From Actinomycetota bacterium (GTDB lineage: Bacteria; Actinomycetota; Actinomycetes; Nanopelagicales; Nanopelagicaceae), in assembly GCA_010028225.1 (NCBI GenBank), contig RGOY01000055.1, positions 1 through 7,619 of the forward strand: a DNA stretch of 7,619 bases, given 5' to 3'. The notes beneath the pieces are model-generated. The model saw only the letters and a program-made list of their open reading frames with translations, did not search any database and had not been told where the DNA came from. Below, in pieces: positions 1 through 6,006 of this stretch. The first letter of the stretch is position 1. Each line of letters opens with the position of its first letter. The translations under genes were made by a program, and so were the position numbers.

Positions 1-62
1 AGGAACTACTCTCCACGGAAATGAGCGGGCGAGTTCTCTAGTCATATCCCCAGTGTCGGCAG

Positions 63-68
63 TAATCT
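63..68 (+). promoter_or_regulatory. Putative -10 element (TAATCT) of a leaderless promoter for the secreted-protein gene
   Basis: TAATCT fits the actinobacterial -10 pattern TAnnnT and is followed by 7 nt and then the GTG start at 76. A transcript would therefore begin at or very near the start codon. No Shine-Dalgarno sequence lies between it and the GTG, and no good TTGACA-like -35 is visible. The rest of bases 1-62 holds no clear feature. One plus-strand frame ends with a stop at 39-41 and could be the last dozen codons of an upstream gene, but it is too short to call. Confidence 0.5.
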
Positions 69-75
69 TTCTAAC

Positions 76-1410
76 GTGATTCGAAAGGCCTTAGTCCTTC
101 TTATATCTCTAGGGCTGACTGCGCTCGTGCCTTCGATCTCACAATCTGAGGAGTACTTCGCCGCCGAGACACCTTTTTGGGTCGATTGCTCTCTTGCATT
201 CAGGAGTACAGATTGCGTTGAAAGTGTTGAGTTCAGCGATCCTGCCTCAGAGCGCAAAGATGCGAACGGTCAACTTGATTACTCCAGCATCGTCTGGAAG
301 AAGACGGTTCCCGTTTTGAATCCAAAGTTTGTGTACAAGCAGACGTCATACGACATGAAAAGTTTCTCTGGTGGCGACACATGTGAAGGAATTCCGCCTA
401 ATCCCAACACAGGCAAGTCCATGTTCTTACACGATGCCTGCTACACCGCTTCGGGTTTACTTCCAGATGGAAAGGATCTCGTCTTTAGGCTGATGATTAG
501 TGGATCTGGACCATTTTTCTCTATTTACCAATGGGTTGATAAAGGAGAGAGAAGAACCTGGAATCGAGATGATGGGTGGGAAGCGCAGACCGTGCCTGAT
601 GGATCAACATGGCGGATCACACTTCGATCGAATTCGATTGCGAAGAACATTGGGACTATCACCTCGAATATGAAGAATCCCTTAGTCACTTTTGGCAAAG
701 GGAGCGATGGAACAGCCCTGACATACATTCAGGGAACTGTCTTTCCAAATCAGTGGCAGTGTCTTGCTCCTGGAAAATCGAGCGAATCCGCAAATGATCG
801 CATTGAATTCTGCAAACATCCAGAGTCGTATGCTCAAACAGCTTCTACCGGATTCTCTATTGACTTGATGCCTTATGTATTCCAGTTTGAGAAATTGAAG
901 GGCTATCAACCTGGCGGAATCTTCGTCTCGGGTCCTACCGGGCATCTTGGCCAGGTTCAGTACAACGAGAGCGAAGGTGCGATTGTCGTTCCTATGGCGG
1001 GTCCACATTTCCTCTTTGATCGTAAGACTTTGAATAAGGGTTGGATGGAAGTTTCAATTAAAGGTGATGTGATTCGAAAGGCATTTAACTTAGAGCCAAG
1101 TTTGGCAGGACAAATTGCACGGGTGGAGATCTCGTACGAAGAAGGCAAGTCTGATGTGGCGACCTACAACTCACGGTACCTCAAAGATCTGGATGTTTTC
1201 GAGATTCGTGCCTACAACTTTGGCTTCTCGGCACCTACTGTTACTTTGAGGATGCCTCCAGCGAAGAAGAATTCGAGCGCTTCAGGCACTCTTGGAAAAC
1301 AGAATTCAGCTTCATCGAAGATTTTTACCATCACATGCGTCAAAGGAAAGATGAAGAAGACCGTGACAGGCAAGTCGCCGAAGTGCCCGAAGGGTTACGT
1401 CAAACGATAG
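76..1410 (+). CDS. Secreted protein of unknown function with a lysine-rich two-cysteine C-terminal tail
   Basis: I do not recognise the main body of this 444-residue protein. It starts with GTG and has a classic signal peptide: basic MIRK, a hydrophobic core at about residues 5-19, and probable cleavage around residues 20-25. The mature region to about residue 395 is soluble, rich in aromatic, Gly and Ser residues and apparently mostly beta. It has six cysteines (38, 47, 103, 122, 229, 246), an even number that would suit disulfides outside the cell. A low-complexity Ser/Lys/Asn linker (about 395-414) leads to a tail (415-444) with Cys421 and Cys437 and a Lys-rich end. The domain, linker and tail order suggests an exported protein whose tail attaches to the envelope or is recognised by export machinery; that is inference. 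There is no LPXTG motif, lipobox or C-terminal membrane helix. The start is supported by TAATCT 7 nt upstream. The gene is monocistronic and convergent with the DedA gene, with only 11 bp between the stop codons. Confidence 0.85.
   Translation: MIRKALVLLISLGLTALVPSISQSEEYFAAETPFWVDCSLAFRSTDCVESVEFSDPASERKDANGQLDYSSIVWKKTVPVLNPKFVYKQTSYDMKSFSGGDTCEGIPPNPNTGKSMFLHDACYTASGLLPDGKDLVFRLMISGSGPFFSIYQWVDKGERRTWNRDDGWEAQTVPDGSTWRITLRSNSIAKNIGTITSNMKNPLVTFGKGSDGTALTYIQGTVFPNQWQCLAPGKSSESANDRIEFCKHPESYAQTASTGFSIDLMPYVFQFEKLKGYQPGGIFVSGPTGHLGQVQYNESEGAIVVPMAGPHFLFDRKTLNKGWMEVSIKGDVIRKAFNLEPSLAGQIARVEISYEEGKSDVATYNSRYLKDLDVFEIRAYNFGFSAPTVTLRMPPAKKNSSASGTLGKQNSASSKIFTITCVKGKMKKTVTGKSPKCPKGYVKR
1318..1407 (+). 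other. C-terminal tail domain of the secreted protein (TCVKGK...VTG..PKCPKGY)
   Basis: This segment encodes residues 415-444. The pattern is ITCVKGK, a short Lys-rich stretch, VTG, then PKCPKGY and a basic end. Two cysteines sit 16 residues apart and could form one disulfide. It follows a Ser-rich linker and ends exactly at the C-terminus, as expected of a detachable tail module. From memory, near-identical tails end many otherwise unrelated exported proteins of planktonic actinobacteria. I cannot verify this here, and I know of no experimentally assigned role. Confidence 0.55.
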
Positions 1411-1421
1411 TCAGCGATATC

Positions 1422-2063
1422 TCAGGCTTCGCGCCGGGCTTTGATGTAGTTTCGAATCGTAAGTGCAATAGTCAAAAGTATGAAGAAAGCAGCGATATAG
1501 CGACTTGATTCCTTCAGTACTGGGATAGAAGCTGCGGCGTATCCGAGCGAAGTGATGCCAACACCCCAGAGGAATGCGCCAAGGGCATTTGCTGAGAGGA
1601 ATTTGTAGTAGTTCATCCGGCTTATTCCCGCAACTGGCGGAACAATCGTTCTAATCCAAGGATAGAAGCGCGCGAGGATGATGGCGCTGTAGCCGTACTT
1701 CTCGTAGAACTTCTCAGCGCGTGCGATCATCTTCTTGATTCGCGGGGACTCTCGTTTATCCAGGTACGGCCGCCCGTAGTGCCGACCGAGAACGAAGCCA
1801 AGTTGGTCGCCAAGAAATGCTGCAATGAATATGACTGATACCAAAAGGAATATGGAGGTGTCCTCGCGCGCAGCGGCAATAAGACCTGCTGCGAAGAGGA
1901 CTGAATCACCTGGGAGGAAGAACGCAATCAAGATGCCAGTCTCAACGAAGACAAAAATAAAAAGCACGGAGTAGATCCAAAGCGGTGATGAATCAATCAG
2001 GATGCTCTTCGTCCACTCTGAGATGCTTATCAAGGGCATGGTCAGATGCATCAGAGTTGTCAT
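1422..2063 (-). CDS. DedA-family integral membrane protein (SNARE-associated/VTT domain)
   Basis: This is a polytopic inner-membrane protein of 213 residues, the usual DedA length (about 200-220). DedA proteins support membrane homeostasis, and some act as undecaprenyl-phosphate or phospholipid flippases or scramblases; which lipid this one handles cannot be told. Visible family motifs are the ETGI...FFLPGDSVLFAAG segment (Glu41, PGD 51-53), GDQLG...GRHYG (85-97), and the amphipathic RFYPWIRTIVPPVAGISRM segment (132-150) with its conserved Arg, Pro and Gly residues, followed by two hydrophobic helices to about residue 205. It lies 12 bp downstream of the DinB-family gene and is probably cotranscribed with it. 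The start is uncertain. An AGAGG directly abuts the ATG at 2063, which is too close to act as a ribosome site for it, and sits 12 nt before an in-frame ATG at 2051 (residue 5). A TAnnnT hexamer (TAAGTT, containing the DinB stop codon) lies 9 nt before 2063 and could be an internal promoter. Confidence 0.93.
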   Translation of the reverse strand: MTTLMHLTMPLISISEWTKSILIDSSPLWIYSVLFIFVFVETGILIAFFLPGDSVLFAAGLIAAAREDTSIFLLVSVIFIAAFLGDQLGFVLGRHYGRPYLDKRESPRIKKMIARAEKFYEKYGYSAIILARFYPWIRTIVPPVAGISRMNYYKFLSANALGAFLWGVGITSLGYAAASIPVLKESSRYIAAFFILLTIALTIRNYIKARREA

Positions 2064-2075
2064 CCTCTGATCAAC

Positions 2076-2528
2076 TTACTTGAGAGCTGAAGTGAGTTGT
2101 TCAGTGTGTGATGCGATGTGCTTGGCTGCACTCGAGATGATGTCGGCAAGAGTGATAGGCCCACGTTCTGTATGCACACCTGGTCGAGCCAGCATCGACG
2201 CGTCAATCTTCTTCAAGATATCTGAAGTCATGGAACGTGCTGCGCTAACAGTGGCGAGTGAGAGACGCCAGTCTCGAGCGGCATAGTTGAGATTTCCGGG
2301 GTAGGGCTCCTCGCTATAGCCGACAATCTCAGGATTGTCTTCAGTAAGCATTCTGAGAACTCGATGGGAGAAATGAAGTTCGAAATCACCCATATGGTGA
2401 ACGATGAATGCCCCATTCCATTCACCTTCAGGGGCCTTCTTATTCATTGCTGTGTTATCAGCACCTTGTGCAACTGCAACGAATTTCTCGCCCGATTCGA
2501 TATATGCCTTGATGACTTCTTCGCTCAT
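2076..2528 (-). CDS. DinB-superfamily protein (four-helix bundle, putative metal/thiol-dependent enzyme)
   Basis: This 150-residue protein has the layout of the DinB/YfiT superfamily: an all-helical fold with an early HHMGDFE motif (His44/His45) and a late HIASH motif (His137 and His141). Together these would give the three-histidine metal site typical of the family. Several actinobacterial relatives are mycothiol-dependent transferases or isomerases, so a thiol-dependent detoxification role is plausible, but the sequence does not show the substrate. There is no signal peptide, so it is cytoplasmic. The ATG at 2528 is preceded by TAGAGT 6 nt upstream (leaderless pattern). A GTGAG stretch near the start is too weak and close to count clearly as a Shine-Dalgarno. 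It heads an apparent operon with the DedA gene and diverges from the TerC gene across 31 bp. Despite the family name, this is not DNA polymerase IV, which is also called DinB. Confidence 0.85.
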   Translation of the reverse strand: MSEEVIKAYIESGEKFVAVAQGADNTAMNKKAPEGEWNGAFIVHHMGDFELHFSHRVLRMLTEDNPEIVGYSEEPYPGNLNYAARDWRLSLATVSAARSMTSDILKKIDASMLARPGVHTERGPITLADIISSAAKHIASHTEQLTSALK

Positions 2529-2534
2529 ATGCTC

Positions 2535-2540
2535 ACTCTA
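2535..2540 (-). promoter_or_regulatory. Putative -10 element (TAGAGT) for the DinB-DedA operon
   Basis: Read on the minus strand, TAGAGT matches TAnnnT and is followed by 6 nt and the ATG at 2528, so the transcript would be leaderless. Its upstream contact region would run into the start codon of the divergent TerC gene. Confidence 0.5.
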
Positions 2541-2545
2541 TCTAA

Positions 2546-2551
2546 TAGGCT
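2546..2551 (+). promoter_or_regulatory. Putative -10 element (TAGGCT) for the TerC-MpaB operon
   Basis: TAGGCT matches the actinobacterial TAnnnT pattern and lies 8 nt before the ATG at 2560. Only 5 bp separate it from the opposing -10 element, so the two promoters share their upstream DNA. A -35 element at normal spacing would fall at about 2523-2528, inside the DinB gene's start codon; the sequence there does not resemble TTGACA. Confidence 0.5.
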
Positions 2552-2559
2552 CCGCCACC

Positions 2560-3579
2560 ATGAACTCTGAATTAGACCTCTCAATGAATGTCTCGATGAC
2601 TGTCTGGCTTGTGACCATCGCCGCCATTCTTGCCATGATCATTCTCGACCTGGTCACAGTGAGTGCGAAGCCTCATGAGGTGAAATTCAAGGAAGCTACG
2701 CTCTGGTCAATCTTTTATATTGCGGTCGCGGTCGGTTTCGGTATCTGGATACAGTCTCAATACGGGAGTCCATGGGGAACTGAATACTTTGCAGGTTACC
2801 TCGTTGAGAAGTCGCTCTCAGTCGATAACCTCTTCGTCTTCGCAATCATCCTCGCGCAGTTTGCAGTGCCAAGCATCTACCAGCAGCGAGTTCTGCTCAT
2901 AGGTGTGATCTTGGCTCTTGTGCTTCGAGCAATTTTCATCGCAATCGGAGCTGCGGCTCTTGCAGCCTTCGCTTTCACTTTCGTGATCTTTGGTGCGATC
3001 TTGATCTGGACCGGTGTCGGACTTATGCGCCACTGGAATGAGGATCCCGACCCCAGCGAGAATTTCTTGGTGAAGCGAGTGAGAAAATTTACGCCCATCA
3101 CCGATGAGTATCACGGCACCAAGCTCTTTGTGCGGATAGATGGCAAACGTTGGGCGACACCGATGTTTCTTGTGATGATCGCAATCGGTGCAACGGATCT
3201 TCTCTTTGCCTTGGATTCTATTCCTGCGACTTTCGGAGTTACGCAAGAGCCATTCTTGGTCTTCGCGGCTAACGCCTTTGCACTCCTTGGTCTTCGCGCT
3301 CTCTACTTCCTACTCAAGGGACTCTTGGACAAACTCGTCTATCTCTCACTAGGACTTGCATTTATTCTGATCTTCATCGGAGCAAAGTTGGTCATGCTCT
3401 ATCTCCATAAGATCTTTGAGCAAGTGCCAAAGATTGAAACTTCATTGAGTTTAATTGTCATTGCATCGATCTTGGTTATCTCTACAGTTGCCAGCTTGAT
3501 TAAGTCGAAGCGAGATCCTTCAGCGAAGGCTCATGCTGGCAAGATTCGGGGAGATAAGAAAGAGAAGGAATCAAAGTAG
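2560..3579 (+). CDS. TerC-family integral membrane protein, probable metal (Mn2+) transporter
   Basis: This is a 339-residue membrane protein of the TerC/Alx family. Characterised members export manganese or help load metals onto exported enzymes; the old tellurite-resistance name does not predict function. Family hallmarks are EKSLSVDNLFVF (83-94), with its acidic and Asn residues in a membrane helix, and GATDLLFALDSIPATFG (210-226), with Asp213 and Asp219. These two matching half-sites reflect the internal repeat of the fold. About eight to nine hydrophobic helices are visible, plus a charged cytoplasmic loop around 155-200 and a Lys-rich tail (about 315-339). The reading frame is open back to 2404, but that extra part overlaps the DinB gene. 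ATG 2560 is preferred because TAGGCT lies 8 nt upstream and the protein then begins close to where family members begin; ATG 2584 is the alternative. The next gene follows after 5 bp, so the pair is probably an operon. Confidence 0.93.
   Translation: MNSELDLSMNVSMTVWLVTIAAILAMIILDLVTVSAKPHEVKFKEATLWSIFYIAVAVGFGIWIQSQYGSPWGTEYFAGYLVEKSLSVDNLFVFAIILAQFAVPSIYQQRVLLIGVILALVLRAIFIAIGAAALAAFAFTFVIFGAILIWTGVGLMRHWNEDPDPSENFLVKRVRKFTPITDEYHGTKLFVRIDGKRWATPMFLVMIAIGATDLLFALDSIPATFGVTQEPFLVFAANAFALLGLRALYFLLKGLLDKLVYLSLGLAFILIFIGAKLVMLYLHKIFEQVPKIETSLSLIVIASILVISTVASLIKSKRDPSAKAHAGKIRGDKKEKESK
3563..3569 (+). promoter_or_regulatory. Possible Shine-Dalgarno (AGAAGGA) for the MpaB-family gene, inside the end of the TerC gene
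   Basis: AGAAGGA lies in the Lys/Glu-rich last codons of the TerC gene, 15 nt before the GTG at 3585. The spacing is longer than ideal, so translational coupling across the 5-bp gap is an equally good explanation for how this gene starts. No TAnnnT lies 6-8 nt before this start, in contrast to the genes that head their own transcripts. Confidence 0.3.
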
Positions 3580-3584
3580 TTCTT

Positions 3585-4529
3585 GTGCGTGACCTGAGCA
3601 ATAGGTGGTGGGCGAAGCCTCTAGCTAACCGATTCAGATTGATTGTTTCGGGGTCTCAAGATGGAAGACCTGATTGGGTATCTTCCATTGCAGAGGGAGA
3701 TGACGAAGGACTTTTCGGTCCAGAGTCAGCCGTTTGGAAGATTCACGGAAGCCTCGCCACACTCCTTGGTGGAATACGTGCCCTACTGTTGCAAGCAGTT
3801 CATCCTGCTCCGCGAAATGGAGTCATTGAACATTCTCGATATGAAAGCGATCCTCTGGGAAGGCTAGCTGGCACGACGCGATGGTTGACGCTGACGACTT
3901 TTGCATCGAAAGGCGTTATCGCCCGAGAAGCGTCCCGCGTCAATGCGATGCATAGCGCGGTTGAGGGTGAGTTTCTAGGTCGTGATGGCCAATCACAGCG
4001 CTATCGCGCCTCGGATCATCGCTATCTGCTCTGGGTGCATTGCGCCTTCACCGATTCTTTTCTCAAGAGTTATCAAGCACTTGAACCAGGAATTCGTCCA
4101 AGACTTGGAGATCTGACTGAGCTAGAAGGCGCTGAACTTGCAGATGCCTACGTCAAAGAGTGGGCTATGAGTGCGATCCCGTTAGGACTCGTTGACGCAC
4201 CGCAATCTCTTGCTGAACTCGAAGAGACTCTCGAAGAATTTCGTAGATCAGAGTTACATCTCGATGCACAGGGAGAGCGAGTGATCGAGTTCATCCTCAA
4301 TCCACCTTTCTCAGCTCTCGGCAAGTTTTTCTACTCATTGCTCGCGGGTGCTGCGATCTCAACGCTCGATCCAAGGGATCGTGAGTTACTTGGATTGAAA
4401 CGGCCACGGCCTTACTATCTCAAGCTCTCTAAGTTTTCCCTGAAGGTACTCAGTGCGATGCTTGGTCATCGGTCGCCAAGTGAGAAAGTCGCACGGGAGA
4501 GAATTGAGCGAGTGCGTCGAAGAACGTAG
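3585..4529 (+). CDS. MpaB/DUF2236-family protein, putative haem-dependent oxygenase
   Basis: This 314-residue protein belongs to the family that includes fungal MpaB and the catalytic domain of latex-clearing (rubber) oxygenase. Those members oxidatively cleave isoprenoid or polyprenyl chains using haem; most actinobacterial members are uncharacterised. Conserved blocks seen are GLFGPESAVWKIHG (42-55), GGIRALLLQAVHP (62-74) ending in His73-Pro74, then His83, DPLGRL (89-94) and a Thr-rich helix, AMHSAVEG (121-128) with His123, and LLWVHCAFTDSFL (148-160) with His152. By analogy with Lcp, one of these histidines should bind haem, and His152 is my best guess. A second helical block (about 235-290) ends in a basic tail. 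There is no signal peptide. The start is GTG; no better in-frame start lies nearby. It follows TerC by 5 bp. It converges with the beta-CASP gene across 36 bp, which contain no convincing terminator. Confidence 0.85.
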   Translation: MRDLSNRWWAKPLANRFRLIVSGSQDGRPDWVSSIAEGDDEGLFGPESAVWKIHGSLATLLGGIRALLLQAVHPAPRNGVIEHSRYESDPLGRLAGTTRWLTLTTFASKGVIAREASRVNAMHSAVEGEFLGRDGQSQRYRASDHRYLLWVHCAFTDSFLKSYQALEPGIRPRLGDLTELEGAELADAYVKEWAMSAIPLGLVDAPQSLAELEETLEEFRRSELHLDAQGERVIEFILNPPFSALGKFFYSLLAGAAISTLDPRDRELLGLKRPRPYYLKLSKFSLKVLSAMLGHRSPSEKVARERIERVRRRT

Positions 4530-4565
4530 CTAAATCTACTGCTCGGCAACTTTCAGACTCTGACT

Positions 4566-5942
4566 TCAAATTTCGTGAGTGGAACCATGTTCTGGAATAG
4601 TCGAATCCCAGGAAAGTTCTTGGTTTAAGTTCTTTTGAAAACTTACACCTGCATCTGACTCGCCATGGACAATAAATACTTTTCGGGGCTTCTTTTTTAC
4701 CGCTCGAAGCCAATCAATCATTTCGCGAGAATCTGCATGAACTGAGAACTCACCCACCTTGGTAATTTCTGCAAGAACTTTCACAACTTTTCCATGCATT
4801 TTGAGACTCTTTGCACCGTCGGCAAGTGAGCGCCCCCGAGTTCCAAGGCTCTGATATCCGACCAAGATGACCGTGTTTCTCGAATCTGGCAACATGCGAG
4901 CTAAATGGTGGACAACTCGACCTCCGGTAGCCATTCCACTTGCAGAGACGATGATGGATGGGTTCTTTAGTTTCGCTATTGCCTTTGACTCATCCACCGA
5001 CCTTGCTGCTTGATAGAAATGTTCATCGAAGGGATCTCCATCAATTTTTATCTTAGGATCTATATCCATCGCCTTTCGTTCAAAGGCGTTTCGATAAATC
5101 TCAAGTGATGCCAACGCCATAGGTGAATCCACGTAAATGGGAAGGCGTGGGATTTCATTGAGGTCCATCAACTCCTTGAGACGATGAAGAATTACTTCGG
5201 TTCGATCTACCGCAAAAGCAGGAATGAGAATCGAGCCACCTCGCGAGGTAGTTCGATTAATGATGGTTGAGAGTTCACGAGAAGTACTTTGGTGGCGGCG
5301 ATCACCGTAAGTAGATTCCAAGAGAAGGGCAGCTATCTCGAAATCAGGAATGGGATCGGGGTTAGCGAGAATAGGGTGATTAGGTCTTCCTAGATCGCCA
5401 GAGAAAATGATTCGCTTTCCTTCTACCTCTAAGTCAACGATCGATGATCCGAGAATGTGACCAGCGCGAAGGAAGGTAAGCCTGGCATCACCAGTGATTT
5501 GAACTGGGGTATGAAATGGGTGTGGGCGAAAGAGGGAAATTGCTCGCTCAGCATCGAGGTAGTCATAGAGCGGTTGAGGCTTGGCGTGTTTTGAATAGCC
5601 CTTTCGAGATGCATAGTCGGCATCCTCTACCTGCATCTTCGCTGAATCCAACAAGATGATGGAGGCAAGTCTCGCCGTATCTTCCGTCATATGAATCGAT
5701 CCAGAAAAACCAGCCTTAACCAATCGTGGAAGATATCCGCAGTGATCAAGGTGTGCATGCGAAATGACAATGCAGTCGAGTTCGCGTGAATCGACTGGAA
5801 GTGAATCCCAGTTACGTAGTCGTAACTCCTTGAGACCTTGATAGAGACCGCACTCGAGAAGAATTCGTGATTGATCACTTTTTATGTGGAATTTGCTTCC
5901 CGTGACAGATCGAACACCGCCTAAGAAGGAGATTTCAACCAC
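4566..5942 (-). CDS. Beta-CASP metallo-beta-lactamase-fold protein, probable ribonuclease
   Basis: At 458 residues this has the usual length for the short beta-CASP RNases exemplified by Thermus TTHA0252, which lack RNase J's C-terminal domain. Zn-binding motifs run in order: HAHLDH (62-67), GHILGSS (161-167, His162), SGDLG (181-185, Asp183). The beta-CASP insert follows, with ESTYGD (209-214), IPAFAVDR (240-247), SASGMATGGR (333-342) and LVGYQSLGTRGR (360-371). The closing motifs are FSVHAD (399-404, His402) and VHGE (425-428, His426). All metal ligands are present, so it should be an active hydrolase. The likely substrate is RNA (endo- or 5'-exonucleolytic turnover or processing), by family and not shown here. 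It is cytoplasmic. The start is GTG at 5942, with TAGATT 6 nt upstream and no Shine-Dalgarno. It diverges from the M48 protease gene across 64 bp and converges on the MpaB-family gene. Confidence 0.93.
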   Translation of the reverse strand: MVEISFLGGVRSVTGSKFHIKSDQSRILLECGLYQGLKELRLRNWDSLPVDSRELDCIVISHAHLDHCGYLPRLVKAGFSGSIHMTEDTARLASIILLDSAKMQVEDADYASRKGYSKHAKPQPLYDYLDAERAISLFRPHPFHTPVQITGDARLTFLRAGHILGSSIVDLEVEGKRIIFSGDLGRPNHPILANPDPIPDFEIAALLLESTYGDRRHQSTSRELSTIINRTTSRGGSILIPAFAVDRTEVILHRLKELMDLNEIPRLPIYVDSPMALASLEIYRNAFERKAMDIDPKIKIDGDPFDEHFYQAARSVDESKAIAKLKNPSIIVSASGMATGGRVVHHLARMLPDSRNTVILVGYQSLGTRGRSLADGAKSLKMHGKVVKVLAEITKVGEFSVHADSREMIDWLRAVKKKPRKVFIVHGESDAGVSFQKNLNQELSWDSTIPEHGSTHEI

Positions 5943-5948
5943 GCCACG

Positions 5949-5954
5949 AATCTA
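5949..5954 (-). promoter_or_regulatory. Putative -10 element (TAGATT) for the beta-CASP RNase gene
   Basis: On the minus strand TAGATT is followed by 6 nt and then the GTG at 5942. This is the TAnnnT leaderless spacing seen at the other promoter-proximal genes in the window. A -35 at a 17-bp spacing would fall at 5972-5977, inside the dyad at 5966-5990. Confidence 0.5.
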
Positions 5955-5965
5955 CCTGCGCCCAA

Positions 5966-5990
5966 GTGATTCCAGGGTCCCTGTTGTCAC
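5966..5990. promoter_or_regulatory. 25-bp interrupted dyad, candidate operator between divergent genes
   Basis: The sequence reads GTGA-N3-CAGGG-T-CCCTG-N3-TCAC. The inner 11-mer is a perfect palindrome around T5978, and the outer GTGA/TCAC pair has exactly the same centre, giving 9 matched positions per 12-base arm. It lies between the two -10 elements of the divergent RNase and protease genes and overlaps where both -35 regions would be. If both transcripts are leaderless, the dyad is not transcribed, which favours a protein-binding site over an RNA hairpin. The regulator is unknown. Confidence 0.5.
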
Positions 5991-5994
5991 AAAG

Positions 5995-6000
5995 TAAGAT
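5995..6000 (+). promoter_or_regulatory. Putative -10 element (TAAGAT) for the M48 protease gene
   Basis: TAAGAT is followed by 6 nt and the GTG at 6007, the leaderless TAnnnT arrangement. No Shine-Dalgarno is present. A -35 at 17-bp spacing would fall at 5972-5977, the same position as for the opposing promoter. Confidence 0.5.
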
Positions 6001-6006
6001 GTATGT

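Noticed and set aside
42..257. 71-residue minus-strand ORF at the left edge
   Set aside because: It overlaps the signal-peptide region of the secreted protein, has no promoter or ribosome site, and shows no family motif.
1408..1424. Terminator between the secreted-protein and DedA genes
   Set aside because: The stop codons are separated by 11 bp. GATATC is a small palindrome with no stem-loop or T-tract.
2404..2559. N-terminal extension of the TerC protein
   Set aside because: It overlaps the well-supported DinB-family gene on the other strand, reads unlike a TerC N-terminus, and has a better start with a -10 element at 2560.
2529..2559. Manganese (yybP-ykoY) riboswitch before the TerC gene
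   Set aside because: Only 31 bp separate the divergent genes, far too little for the riboswitch, and the message appears leaderless.
2818..3246. 142-residue minus-strand ORF opposite the TerC gene
   Set aside because: It is the antisense shadow of a strongly conserved membrane protein. Its composition (many Asp, His, Ser, Arg) mirrors the complement of hydrophobic codons, and it has no recognisable motif.
2560..3579. Tellurite resistance locus
   Set aside because: No other ter genes are nearby. The TerC family name is historical, and the conserved residues point to metal transport.
4526..4563. Bidirectional terminator between the MpaB-family and RNase genes
   Set aside because: The only pairings are GTAG/CTAC (4 bp) and TCAGA-C-TCTGA with a one-base loop, neither with a T-run.
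5984..6000. PafBC-type DNA-damage promoter (TTGTC... before TAnnnT) for the M48 gene
   Set aside because: TTGTCACAA lies just 2 nt from TAAGAT. The known motif needs about 8 nt between the box and the -10, and its second half does not match.
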